DNA of 64,000 bases from Cliona cf. orientalis (lineage: Eukaryota > Porifera > Demospongiae > Clionaida > Clionaidae). A model generated the notes under the pieces. That model was not told where the DNA came from. It made no database searches and saw nothing but the letters and a program-made list of their open reading frames with translations. A program made the position numbers and the translations under genes. Within the stretch, counting starts at the first letter, position 1. Each line of letters opens with the position of its first letter. Shown here piece after piece: positions 10,896 to 22,072 of this stretch. The DNA lies in NCBI GenBank assembly GCA_963930775.1, contig OZ005699.1, forward strand, positions 517,501 to 581,500. Reading direction: 5' to 3'.

Positions 10896-12774
10896 ATGTT
10901 GATGGTACTGGTATTATCATTGTTTTCTTCTTTACTAATAACTGAGATACTGGTTAGCTTTGCTGCATGGTGTTATAATAATTATGGCCGCGTACTAAGT
11001 ATATTATTCTATTGCCTTACTGCACATCGAACTGTGACAAATACTGTAACCAACGGTAACCTGATACTTGATGCTTCTTTGGTGCCTGGTGCTTATTTCA
11101 TCTACTTTAAAACTCATACACTAAAATTTGATGATGATAGCAAAGTGATTCAAACAATTGACCTGAGCCAATTTGGTATTAAACTGTATTTTCAGCCGAA
11201 TACTTCATTGGAACCTGTAACTTTTGTGATTGGTGTGATCGAATCACAAAATTTTGTTACTCCACCAAACACAACTCTTGTCAGTGCTCTCTATTACATC
11301 AACACCTCCTTGGAATTGTTAGAACCAGTGATAATAGAAATTGAACACTGTATTAATATCGACTCAATTGATAATGCAAGACTAATATTTGCCAGGGCAG
11401 ATACAAATAACCCAGCAACCTATACTTTTGAGAAACTTTCAGATGGAAATTTTGGAAGAACTTCCTTCGGAACCATAAAGTTGTCAAAGTTTAGTGAAGT
11501 GGCAATATTTGCTGAGAACGCGAGTTCCATTAACTATCTTGCTCAATTTTTTAGTTCACTTCGCACAGGTCCTTCTAGCGTCTACCGATATAGAGTGGAT
11601 CTGGTTATTTCACGAAAATTAAATGCCCTTAAAGAGGTAATAATAATTATGATGAGCACATAATATTATTATTATCTCAATCTAAGTATTGTTTCTTCTT
11701 TAATAGGTGATAAAAAGGGACTATTCAGAATGGATACCAATCACAAGAAATCCAATCAGCTTCATGTTTCATAAAGAAAGTGCAGAACTTGCTCTAGATA
11801 TAAATGAAGATGGAATTCGGTCTGGAAACTGGGAAATTAAACCCACAGCTATACCCCCAATGGTATGATAATATCATCATACTAAATTAATGTGAAGTAC
11901 TTTGCCACATCCCCAGTAGCTGGCGAAAGGTCATGTGTACATGGTCTACATTGCACCCCTTTGAGAGAGGAAAGGTTAAAATCTGATGATTGTATACAAT
12001 CTAGAGGGGGTGCTACATTTTCTTGAGGGTGCTTTTTGGCAAATTGAAGTAGGGGGGCCCTTTTTGGTGATCTTAGGAATTTCATCATAGATTACATCAT
12101 GCCTCCACAGATTCTGAAATTAAATTGCTACTGGGTGTGAAATAAGCTATCAATAATATTATTATACTCTTGAATTGTAGATTGAGAGGAGTGCTGTTGG
12201 TGTATATAGCTACGTTGCATTTGAATTGAAGGTTTCTTGCACAAATAAAGGCAAAGAGGAAGCACCTCTAGAATACTTTTTGAAAGTACGGGGTATAAAC
12301 CGGAAATCTTTCTTGATTTTTATCGATCCATATGAAAATGGTACGCCATCATATTTTATTCAGTGCATAGCTAGTAATGATAGTCATATATACACTTTAG
12401 GAACGTCAACAATCGATGATGGTCATCATGTCAATGAAGAACATCTTCAATGCACTAAAATAGATGTGTTCAAACAGCTTTACGATGCAGTTCATAAAGT
12501 TGGCAATTGGCGAGGACTGTGTTTACAACTTGGAGTCCGTGATGCCATAATGAATGCATTAGTAAACTCCAATCAAAAGTCCGAAGAGAAGAAGGTGGAG
12601 TGTCTTCAGGCATACTACAACTCTGGTGAGGCATACTGGGAGGAAGTTGTCAGAGCACTCATCAAACATCCTATTAATAACAAGAGATTGGGGAAAGAAA
12701 TAGTCAAACAAAATAAGCTCAGGACTGATTTGCTAGATGAATCTCGTGTTTTCCTTTGTGATAGAGAGGACTAA
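10896..12774 (+). CDS. Membrane-anchored ZU5-UPA-Death protein, copy A
   Basis: Exons 10896-11636, 11707-11862 and 12181-12774 join in phase to about 496 residues. The start region (LMVLVLSLFSSLLITEIL) is a signal anchor or signal peptide. It is followed by a ZU5 domain (VIQTIDLSQFGIKLYF ... IEIEHCINI ... FGTIKLSKFSEVAIFAE), a UPA domain spanning exons 1-3 (YRVDLVISRKL ... FMFHKESAELALDI ... VAFELKVSC) and a C-terminal Death domain (FKQLYDAVHKVGNWRGL ... CLQAYYNSGEAYWEEVVRAL). ZU5-UPA-Death is the cytoplasmic order in UNC5 netrin receptors and PIDD; ZU5-UPA also forms the FIIND of NLRP1 and CARD8. At the FIIND/PIDD self-cleavage position (HFS) this protein has KFS, so self-processing is unlikely. 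In copy A the intron present in copy B is read through in frame because its acceptor is gone. Likely a death-fold signalling adaptor or receptor; ligand and partners unknown. Confidence 0.75.
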
Positions 12775-14390
12775 TTTATTTTATTGTACTGCAATGGCAT
12801 GCGCCAATAATCTAATTAGCTAATTAGGATCTCCGATTTCGTTTCAAATTTGGGCGTACTTTATGGGGTCAAAGGCCAATATGTGATTTTAACCCTGTAC
12901 CAACGACATTTTGAACTTAGTATGACAGGTGTAGTCTCGCGCACCAGCCCCTCCTACGCAAAGGGGTAAGTGGGGGCCATAATTATCTCAATGGCATGGT
13001 GTTATAATAGATTTGTAGGTGAATCAATATCATCGCTGGATCACCAATGGCTAATTTTATCAAGGTTGGTTTGTTTGTTGTATCTACGTAGCTATAATAT
13101 TATAGCTACTCTTCAAGTATACATGTCACAATGTCATGTTAATAGCTTTGATGTTTTAATAATTATCTCTCTTGGTAGGTCCATTAATCATCATTGCCAG
13201 TATCATCCGTAATATTATGATGATATTGTCCTTTAGCCTGTGATAATTGTAGGGTGAGTTTAAACAGTACTATTATTTAAATCTAGTCTCGCACGCCAGT
13301 CCCTAGGCCTCCCACTCAAGAAGGAAGAAAGGGTCTAATAATGTACCATCCGCTTGCAATTGTCCCTGGGTAGACTATCTGAACTACCAATGAAATGGCA
13401 GTATGTAGTCACGTGACCATCTACAACGCAAATTAGCTGCTTGATTTCAAAATTCTTTGAAAATAATTATTTATTAAACTTTCCATGTATAGAGCTAGAA
13501 TGCTTCATTGTGGATGATCATTTAAATTTGCTGCAATGGCTTGTCCATACGCGAGACAGAAGCAGACATTTTGCCACAGTCACAGCGCAAAATAAAATGC
13601 ACAATACTATTATTACCGGGGGTATGTACGCGCATATATAGCTGTTTGCAGTTTGTGACTTCACGTTTGATGATGTCATGCATTCCACGGGGACAAGCGG
13701 ATGGTACATTATTCAGCTACCAGTCCCTTTCTCTCTTCTTGAGTAGGAGGGGCTGGTCCACGAGAATACTAAATCAGTGTGTTGTGGGTGCCAAGTTGCT
13801 TTATACATATCTGGGCCAAAATTATGAAGTGCATACGTATACTTGAATCAATACTGTAGCTGGGATAGAAGGGTGAGACTGTACAGTGAGAATAACTCAT
13901 TTGCTTGTATTAACACTCGTATTGACTCAATGTGCTGTACATTGCGTGCAAGGCGTAGCTACAAACTCTACCATTCAGCTGCTCACTGGGTAAATCAATG
14001 TTCCCGCGGCCAAAAATGATTGCACCTTCTTAGTCCATAGTTGTTCGTCCTGTCACTGATTGTAAAGTAAAGATGTTGCTAGATGTAGCCTGTCAATTGG
14101 CCTATTCTTGGCTTCATTGTTCTAAGACTGACGACATAATGGACCTCCTTTTGTTGCTAATGCTCATGCATGTGCAGCATAGAATACTCTGACCCGTGTC
14201 ACGTGATCTATATATACATTATTTGCGCGTGCATGAATCATATGCAGCATGGTTGGAGGGAAATTAAAACCCTAAAATATTATGGAAATTTATTATGTAA
14301 AGGAAACGGATGATGGCATAGTGACTCACTGAGTGAGGACTGCTACACCCAGTCATAATTTTATGATTAGTTCTACTACTTGAGCGTGGC
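12775..14390. other. Spacer between ZU5 copies, with a TIR element
   Basis: No supported exon. It contains one end of an inverted-repeat element at about 12932-12966 and a complete-looking copy at 13284-13771 (see separate entry). The remaining sequence has short open frames only, none with family resemblance. Confidence 0.5.
13284..13771. mobile_element. About 490-bp TIR element, family 4
   Basis: Ends TAGTCTCGCACGCCAGTCCC (left) and the complement of AGTATTCTCGTGGACCAGCC (right), both continuing to a CACTCAAGAAG/ACTCAAGAAG stretch. A second inner inverted pair, AATGTACCATCCGCTTG and its complement, lies at 13339-13356 and 13693-13710. Related single ends occur at about 12932 and near 35543-35649. 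No coding capacity. Confidence 0.6.
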
Positions 14391-14517
14391 GGCTTACAGA
14401 ATTGATCTTGAATAGAGTTGAATGTAATCCAAGAGACTATGATGTCTTTATTGATGTATTGAGCCAACGAGAAGATGGAGATTCTAGAAGTTTTGGGTAC
14501 TTTATATAAGCAATTCA
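14391..14517 (+). pseudogene. CARD C-terminal half relic, locus B
   Basis: This matches the second half of the locus A CARD exon: TELILNRVECNPRDYDVFID, then VLSQRED. It lacks the first half, and an 8-base deletion after GAAGAT shifts the frame before the shared donor AATTCA/GTGAGT. It marks the left edge of the tandem duplication. Confidence 0.7.
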
Positions 14518-15541
14518 GTGAGTTTTTAATAGCTAGTCATGAAAATTATGTAGCTATGCCAACCCCATTAATATGATTCATATTTACTCTGTCATACAGA
14601 AATGAAACCCAAGCGAAGTGAGGTGCATGCAGGAACTAAGCCATCGAAGCTGGTACATGTAATAATATGATACTGTATAAATAATTATTAGCAAACTTGA
14701 AGTCGAAAGTGATGATCCTAAATTCAACTGCTAAAATAGATGACCTTTACCAATAAGTAGTGTGAAATAATTCTTGGCCTCTGCTACAATTTTTTTTAGC
14801 CATAATAGACTATAATGACAATTTGCAGTACTGCTGTGTATCCCTCCCCTTGCAGAGTAGCTGCGCTGGTGGTGTCCTGTCGTGTTTAGTGGCATTCACG
14901 TTCATAATATTTTATTGTTTCCTACCCTTACTACTACTACCATTTGAGGTATAATATTATACTGGTTAGTTTTGCTGGCATTCATTATGGCTAATATCTA
15001 ATAGTTACTGCGTTTCAGAAATATCAAACAGACAATGTGAACTTTCATAGTTTTATTTTTCACCTCCATTTTAATACCACACCCACGTCCATTGAGTGTA
15101 TGTGCATGCAGTACAGCTGTACAGCTGCATGTATGATGTCATGTTTTCTCCATCAATTTAAAAATGTTGCGCATGTGATTCTTATTTTCACGGCACTCAA
15201 CCAGGATCTATCCATGAGCACTATGCGAAAATTTCCCACTTTACCATGGCAGTACTTAATGCTTCTTTGGTGCCTGGTCATTCTTTCATCTACTAATCTT
15301 TCCCTTGCAGATTGCCCACAGTATCGTGCTGCACTTCATGCTGCGGTATCCATTGATGTTCACATTATTTCTTCTCATACTCATTGTACCACTGGTTAGC
15401 ATTGCTCGTGTTAATTATTACAGCTAATGTTACTGATACATTGTCAACATCAAACAAACATTGTAACCAACAATAATCTGATACTTAATACTTCTTTGGT
15501 GCTTGGTGCTCTTTCATTTACTTATATTCCTCCCCTTGCAG
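14518..15541. other. Locus B spacer with duplicated exon-like modules
   Basis: Equivalent to 9403-10861 in locus A. Acceptor-plus-exon modules occur at about 14857 and 15311, upstream of the usable transmembrane exon at 15542. Each is preceded by a copy of the ACTTAATGCTTCTTTGGTGC-type text from the ZU5 exon. The modules carry stop codons and look like unused duplicates. Confidence 0.5.
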
Positions 15542-15562
15542 ACTAGCTCCAGGGTACCGGTC

Positions 15563-17551
15563 ATGCTGCGTTGTTTCTTGATGTTTGTGCTACTGTTATT
15601 GGTCATAAGCATATTATTATTTCTTTCCTCTTTACTATCTGAAGTACTGGTTAGCTTTGCTGCATGGTGCTATAATAATATGGCTATTCTATTGCCTTAC
15701 TGCATTTCAGATACTGGGATATCAAACCGTGATAAACACTGTAACCAACGTCAAGAGTATCATAGAGTCAGTAGGCTCTATAAGTAGGGATGTAATATTA
15801 AAAATTCTTCCCAACAGTAACCTGATACTTAATGATTTTTTGGTGCCTGGTGCTTCTTTTATCTACTTTGAAACTTGTACACTATTTAATGATGATAGCG
15901 AAGTGATTCAAACAATTGACCTGAACCAATTTGGTTTTAAACTATATTTTCAGCCAAATACTTCATTGGAACCCGTAACCATTGCGATTGGTGTGATTGA
16001 GTCACAAAATTTTGTTACTCCACCAAACACAACTCTTGTCAGTGCTCTCTACTACATCAACGCTTCCTCGAAATTGTTACAACCAGTGATAATAGAAATT
16101 GAACACTGTATTAATATTGACTCAATTGATAATGCAAGACTAATATTTGCCAGGGCAAATGTAGATAGCCCACCACCCTATGCTTTTAAGAAACTTTTTT
16201 CAAATGGAAGATTTGGAAGAACTTCCTTCGGAACCATAAAGTTGTCAAAGTTTAGTGAAGTGGCAATATTTGCTGAGAACGCGAGTTCCATTAACTATCT
16301 TGCTCAATTTTTTAGTTCATTTCACACAGGTCCTTCTAATATCTACCGATATAGAGTGGATCTGGTTATTTCGCGAAAATTAAACACCATTAAGGAGGTA
16401 ATAACCATGATGAATCCATAGCTTAATTTAAGCAGTAGCTCTTTCTTAATAGGTTATAAAAAGGGACTATTCAGAATGGACACCAGTCACAAGAAATCCG
16501 ATTAGCTTCATGTTTCACAAAGAAAGTGCAGAACTTGCTCTAGATATAAATGAAGATGGAATTCGGTCTGGAAACTGGGAAATTAAACCCACAGCTATGC
16601 CCCCAACGGTATACGACATTAATTATTATACTAATAAAGTAATTGACCAAATCCATGGGTTATAACGGCCCAAAAGATCATGTGTATACATTATACATTG
16701 GGTTCTTCTACTCCCCCATATTGAGGAGAGATTAGATGCCATGGGGGAGGGGGGGGGGGGTATTTTGAACGAAGGATTTCTTGGGGGCCCTTTACATGTA
16801 AGTAGAGACCCCTTTTGGTGATTTTGAGGGGTTTCACACCAAACCTCATATCCACAGATTCTGAAAGTAAATTGTTACTGAGAATGAAATAAGCTATCAT
16901 TAATATCTTGTAGATTGAGAGGAGTGCTGTTGGTGAATATAGCTACGTTGCATTTGAATTGAAGGTCTCTTGCACAAATAAAGGCAAAGAAGAAGCACCT
17001 CTAGAATACTTTTTGAAAGTACAGGGTATAAGCCGGAAATCTTTCTTGATTTTTATCGATCCATATGAAAATGGTACGCCATCATGTTTTATTCAGTGCA
17101 TAATAATGATAGTCATATACACTTCAGGAACATCAACAATCGATGGTGGTCATCATATCCGCGAAGAACTGTTACATCTTCAATGCACTAAAGTAGACAA
17201 GTTCAAGCAGCTTTACGATGCAGTACATAAAGTTGGCAACTGGCGTGGACTGTGTTTACATCTTGAGTCCGTGATGCTGTAATGAATGCATTAGTAAACT
17301 CCAACAAAGACACTGAAGAGAAGAAGGTGGAGTGTCTTCAGGCATACTACAACTCGGGTGAGGCGTACTGGGAGGAAGTTGTCAGAGCACTCATCAAGCA
17401 TCCTATTAACAACAAGAGGTTGGGGAAAGAAATAATTGAACAAAATCAGCTCAGGACTGATTTGCTAGATGAATCTCGTATTTTCCTTTGTGATAGAGAG
17501 AACGTTAACTATTGTACTGCACACACATGTGATGGTAATGTTGTACATTAA
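15563..17551 (+). pseudogene. Membrane-anchored ZU5-UPA-Death gene, copy B (frameshifted)
   Basis: Exons: 15542-15649 (in-frame ATG 15563, hydrophobic LLLLVISILLFLSSLL), 15711-16397 (ZU5 and start of UPA), 16453-16608 (UPA), 16914-17551 (UPA end and Death domain). Phases agree. The protein is very close to copy A, including the KFSE motif at the ZU5 end. In the last exon, small deletions near 17101-17128 change a short stretch and then restore frame. A 1-base deletion at about 17265 (CTTGAGTCC versus CTTGGAGTCC in copy A) throws the Death domain out of frame, with a stop at 17280-17282. The rest of the Death domain stays open in the other frame to 17551, so the lesion is recent, or is a sequencing error. 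If real, this copy makes ZU5-UPA with only part of the Death domain. Confidence 0.65.
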
Positions 17552-17859
17552 AATTTAATGTTATTCAAGTCACTGGCATGGCACCACTACGTATATACAT
17601 GCATGATAGTCCATCTAACAAAACTGCAGCCATGTATATGTATAGAGTATGTCAATTTTAGTGAGAGTATGCACCGTGCCCACAACAAAAAATAATGCAT
17701 TGTAATTAATACATTGTAATAATAATTAATAATAATAACTGCACACAAAATAATAACATTCTAGGTCAACCGCTACAGGAATGAAATGCTATTACAGAAT
17801 TTCAAAAAAAAAAAGGATTCGATGTCAGTTGGTGTCTAAACTATCACTGCCTCCTTCAA

Positions 17860-19200
17860 TCATTGTGGTTTCCGAGCAAAAGTACGACCACTGCAGAACA
17901 AGAAAATAAAATTAATAATAACAATTTTCACACATGGGGACAAAGGGGGGGGGGGGGGGGGGGCAAGAGAGAGCAAGAGAAAAAAAAAAAGAGGGAAGAA
18001 GAGGTCTTTCTTACGAGATAGTCTTCTTCTCCGTGACCTTGGACTCGGGACGGGCTCGGTTGAGCACCTTCAAAAGAGCAGTGGTCCTTGCTCGCATACG
18101 AGAGTGCAAATATGCCTGCAGTGGGGATGCACACAATAGTATGGTAATGGTCGTCACTACACAATGTAGTTGGTAATGGTCACCCCAGATACAAGCTCTA
18201 AATAAATTCTATAAGGTTGGTAATGGTCCCCCACATAGATCAGTATGACAAGGGATACAAAATGAACAGAGTTGCCGTTTTTGCTAGTTTTTCTGTACCT
18301 TTGAGCATTTGATGTGATAGTGTAGGTAGTCCCTGAATGTGTGGATGAGGTTGATAGTCTTCTCACGACTGGCAGCGTCCTTGAAGTGACGCGGAAACAG
18401 AACTGCAAAGGGTCAAAAACAAATTCACGATTGAAGCAAAAACTTGCAGGGCTGTATTCAGGATTTCTTTCAATTGGGGAGGGGGGCAACTCACATGTCA
18501 AAGCCATACTATAATTCTCAAAAAGGCCCACCCTCCCAATTGCAGGCCTGGGAACCCCTGACTATGTATGACCAGCAGAGGACAGCAGTTACTCACCAAA
18601 GGTGATGTATCCCACATTCGGTCCAGTCAGGGCGTCGGTGCTCTGAAGCTCCTGTGGCGGCTCTGCGTGGCTGAAGAGAACCTGTGGGGCCGTCTGGCTA
18701 CCTCGACGACCTTCCTTGAACTCCTGCATGAACACCTTCCCGATAACGACGTCATCATCGTCCATGAATATCGTTGAGAAGATGACAGTCACACGGTCCT
18801 TACCAGCCGATACATACCTGCATCAGCAGTGTATGTACTTTATCACAATAATGATTCTGGATGAAACTTTGGGCTATACTAATACTATAGTAGTGCCATT
18901 GTTTCAGAGGCCAAATTCCTTTTTGATGCAATATATGAGACCATGGCAAACATGGTGCTATTTTTAAAGGCTTTCGACACATAATATGAGATACACTTTC
19001 CAAGGTATCCATACACTTTTGGAACAGTTGGAATTAGCTTACATAGTTTCCTGATCTCTGTAGTGGATGATGGCTGTTGATTTCTCTCCCCCCTTCGTTT
19101 GGAGGTCAAAGTACTTCTCAAACACAGCAGCGAAGCAGTTTCGCTTCAAAAGAGCTACTTTAGTAGCCCATTCCTCTGTAGGTGTGTGGGGAGAGAGAGA

Positions 19201-19255
<55 letters not shown>

Positions 19256-20204
19256 GGGGGAGAGGGAGGGAGAGAGAGAGGGAGGAAGAAAGAGGGAGGC
19301 AGAGATAAGATTATGTATGCTTCTTTTTTCCTCGGTGTCCTCAACATGTGTGTGTACATACCTTTGTTATCGGGTAGACTGCTGTAGTCAAACTGCAGTG
19401 AGAAGTCGTAGCCAGACTCTGCGTCAATTACGTAATCACCATAGATGTTCTGAAGCAGCTATAAAAAGCAACACAGAGTAAACGAGAGAGAAGGGGGGAG
19501 GGGGAGAGAGATTTGCTTACCCCCTCTAGGCCATGTTGCTGAAGGTCACCATAAAATTTTAGCGAGATGCTGATCTGTACATTAACAAAAAAAAACACAC
19601 AATAATAATTATTATACAAACACATTGCCTAGTTTATTTACAACCACATGTACATACATACATACATCACAGACACAAACATACATGGATGTACTTAATA
19701 TCGTGTATATATGTCATGGCTACAAACAGGATTTCTTTCAAGGGGTGAGGGGGCAAAATGGATTGCAAGCTCACACGTCAAAGCCGCACCATAAATCTCA
19801 AGGGGGAGGGGGCAATTAATAATAATAATACTAGTACTTACTCTGATTTTCGCTTTGTCTCCGTCAGGGTTCGAGATGTGAAACAAGACTCCATCAAAAT
19901 CTACGTTTAGAGAAAAAGAGATAGCCACATCGATTTATCAAGAGTTATCCGAGGTACCCCATAACCACCAATCATCATGTGTTAAATTTTGTCTGATTTT
20001 ATTAAAATTAATGAACCAAACCAAATATTTGAAACACTGGGATACAAGGGACCACTTAGCTGTACAAATTGCTTACATGTGATAAATAATCTACCCATGG
20101 ATCCCCACAAATGAACTGTGTTTGAGACAGTACTTACCAGCTACTGTGATATCGATGCTCTCTGGCTTGGAGCTGTGTATATGAGTGTGTGAAGGAGTAA
20201 GAGA

Positions 20205-20245
<41 letters not shown>

Positions 20246-20386
20246 GAGAAAGAAACGAAGACATCACACAAAGCCCTGGTGCTCCACCTCTCAAAAAAAC
20301 TCCCAATTCCCACGTTTTTAATACCTGGTGAACCTATGAAGCAGCGTCTCCTCAATGATACGGTTCTTGATCTCGAGAAGAATCAT
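17860..20386 (-). CDS. ARPC2: Arp2/3 complex subunit 2 (p34-Arc)
   Basis: Ten exons: 20386-20325, 20172-20138, 19900-19842, 19574-19521, 19458-19362, 19175-19043, 18817-18597, 18402-18299, 18115-18015, 17890-17860; all phases agree, giving 298 residues (human ARPC2 has 300). Typical stretches along the length: [13 protein letters not shown] at the start, [113 protein letters not shown], and KKTISGRTF near the end. It forms the ARPC2-ARPC4 core that holds the mother filament in actin branch nucleation. It is convergent with ZU5 copy B and head to head with SNF8, 238 bp between start codons. Intron 8 and intron 3 share a GGATTTCTTTCAA-type repeat. Confidence 0.97.
17946..17963. repeat. Poly-G run
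   Basis: An uninterrupted G run in ARPC2 intron 9 (a C run in the transcript). Expect length error in sequencing here. Confidence 0.8.
19191..19282. repeat. GA/G-rich microsatellite in ARPC2 intron 5
   Basis: A GA dinucleotide run followed by a G run and mixed GGGA repeats; it gives long spurious Arg-Glu or Ser-Leu frames with no coding meaning. Confidence 0.85.
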
Positions 20387-20624
20387 CTTCGAACTGCCGT
20401 AGCTAGTGACCAGAAGAACGGCAAAACACACAATACACAGCAGACCGTCCCAGCAGCCCAGCAATGAGATCGAAAGCTTTCGAAGTTGACCAAAAATGGC
20501 AGTTGATTATTGAAGAAGCACGTGACCGTATGGCAAAATTTTAAATTTTAACCTTTTTCTCACGGATTATGACGCCACAAGTTAATTAACCCTTTTATCG
20601 CGGAATATCTTGGGAAAGAAAAAC
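20387..20624. promoter_or_regulatory. Divergent ARPC2/SNF8 promoter with E-box
   Basis: 238 bp between start codons. GCACGTGACC at about 20518-20527 contains the CACGTG E-box and resembles the extended sites bound by MiT/TFE or USF factors. Whether it is used is not known. Confidence 0.45.
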
Positions 20625-21834
20625 ATGGCAAGAAGAAGACCAGGCGTTGGAGGAATTAGGAAAGACAATCGAGTCAAGGTAAATTTAAGACTCATTTTGA
20701 TTGTATCGAACAAGCCGTAGTTTTAAAAATTTGTCCTCGACTGATAGGAGAAATTTGCAGCCAAGGGGACCGAACTTGCTGACCTCCAACTCTCATATGT
20801 AAGTCCCAGAATGTGTTTCAGTTGCTATCTCTGTTACTTTTCTTTGTTTTTTATCACCCAGGTCAGCAGCCAACTGGACACATTCAAGTCGTCACTCGAG
20901 CAGTTTGCCACAAAACATAAAAATGATATCAGAAAGAATGCAGAATTCAGAAACTACTTTCAGCAGATGTGTGCTCGCATAGGAGTTGACCCCCTGGCAT
21001 GTAAGTACTCTCATTAATAATTTTGTTCTATGACCCCTTTCACATCCCCCCGGCCTCCCCCTCCTAATATCCTTCGTTACCCCTTTAGCCAGTAAAGGAT
21101 TCTGGGCTCAAACATTAGGAGTTGGAGACTTCTACTATGAGGTACGTGTATAAAACCATTACTTGTGTATATCTTTCAAATAATTATTATTTACATGTAT
21201 GCTGTAGCTTGGAGTTCAAATTATTGAGATATGTCTAGCCACCAGAGAAAGAAATGGAGGTACTATTTTTAGATACAAAATTTTCTAACAAATATAATGT
21301 ATACACCACCCCTTTCATTCCATAGGTTTAATGAGTTTTGAAGAGCTCCGTAAGCATATCCTAGCAACCAGTGGCAAGACCCGCCAAGACGTGAGCGAAG
21401 ATGACATGGCCAGGGCAATAAAGAAGCTTCGCGTGCTGGGAGGGGGATTTGCCGTGATACCAGTTGGCAAGCATAGACTGGTTCAGTCCGTTCCTGGAGA
21501 ACTCAATATGGACCACACAGCAGTATTACAAAAGGCAGAGGTGGGTGTGGCTGTATAAAAGTCACATGATGATCATGTGATATATGTTTGTAATTGTATA
21601 GGAGAAGGCTTACACGAGCATAGGGGAGCTGATGAAAGATTTAGGATGGACTGAGATCAGAGCCAAAAGTATTCTGGTAAGGAGCGTGAATCCGACAAAA
21701 TTTAATAATTTGGTATAATTGTATTAATTTTTTAGGATCACATGGTAGGGGCTGAGATGGCGTGGGTGGACGATCAGAACAAGGAAGAGAGACTGTACTG
21801 GTTCCCAGGTCTGTTCTCAACTCCTACTAGTTAA
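20625..21834 (+). CDS. SNF8: ESCRT-II subunit SNF8/VPS22 (EAP30)
   Basis: Eight exons: 20625-20678, 20748-20798, 20862-21000, 21089-21141, 21208-21259, 21326-21540, 21602-21676, 21736-21834; all phases agree, 245 residues (human 258). Matching stretches: [129 protein letters not shown]. It contains the N-terminal helical hairpin and the two winged-helix domains of the EAP30 family. It assembles with VPS25 and VPS36 in ESCRT-II and acts at endosomes in sorting ubiquitinated cargo. The C-terminus stops shortly after WFPGLFS and lacks the short acidic tail of the human protein. Confidence 0.96.
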
Positions 21835-22072
21835 TAATAATTATCATAGGACTTTCAACAAAATCACATAATGTGGTACATTAATTTTGTCTGTATGTTA
21901 GTTTGTATCAGTCTTGAATAGTGTCAGTACATCTGATAAAATTTTCTCTAATTTTCTAAGCTAAGTGATTTTGGATAATATTTGCCTTATATAGAGTAAC
22001 TGAGGTGAGTTATTTCTTGTGAGCTTGTCTTGGCTTCTTAGCTGCATAGGTCATATGACAGTCACATGACAG
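21835..22072. other. Convergent 3' spacer SNF8/kinesin
   Basis: 238 bp between the two stop codons; contains a repeated GTCACATGACA unit at about 22051-22083 that overlaps the kinesin stop region. No gene seen. Confidence 0.6.
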
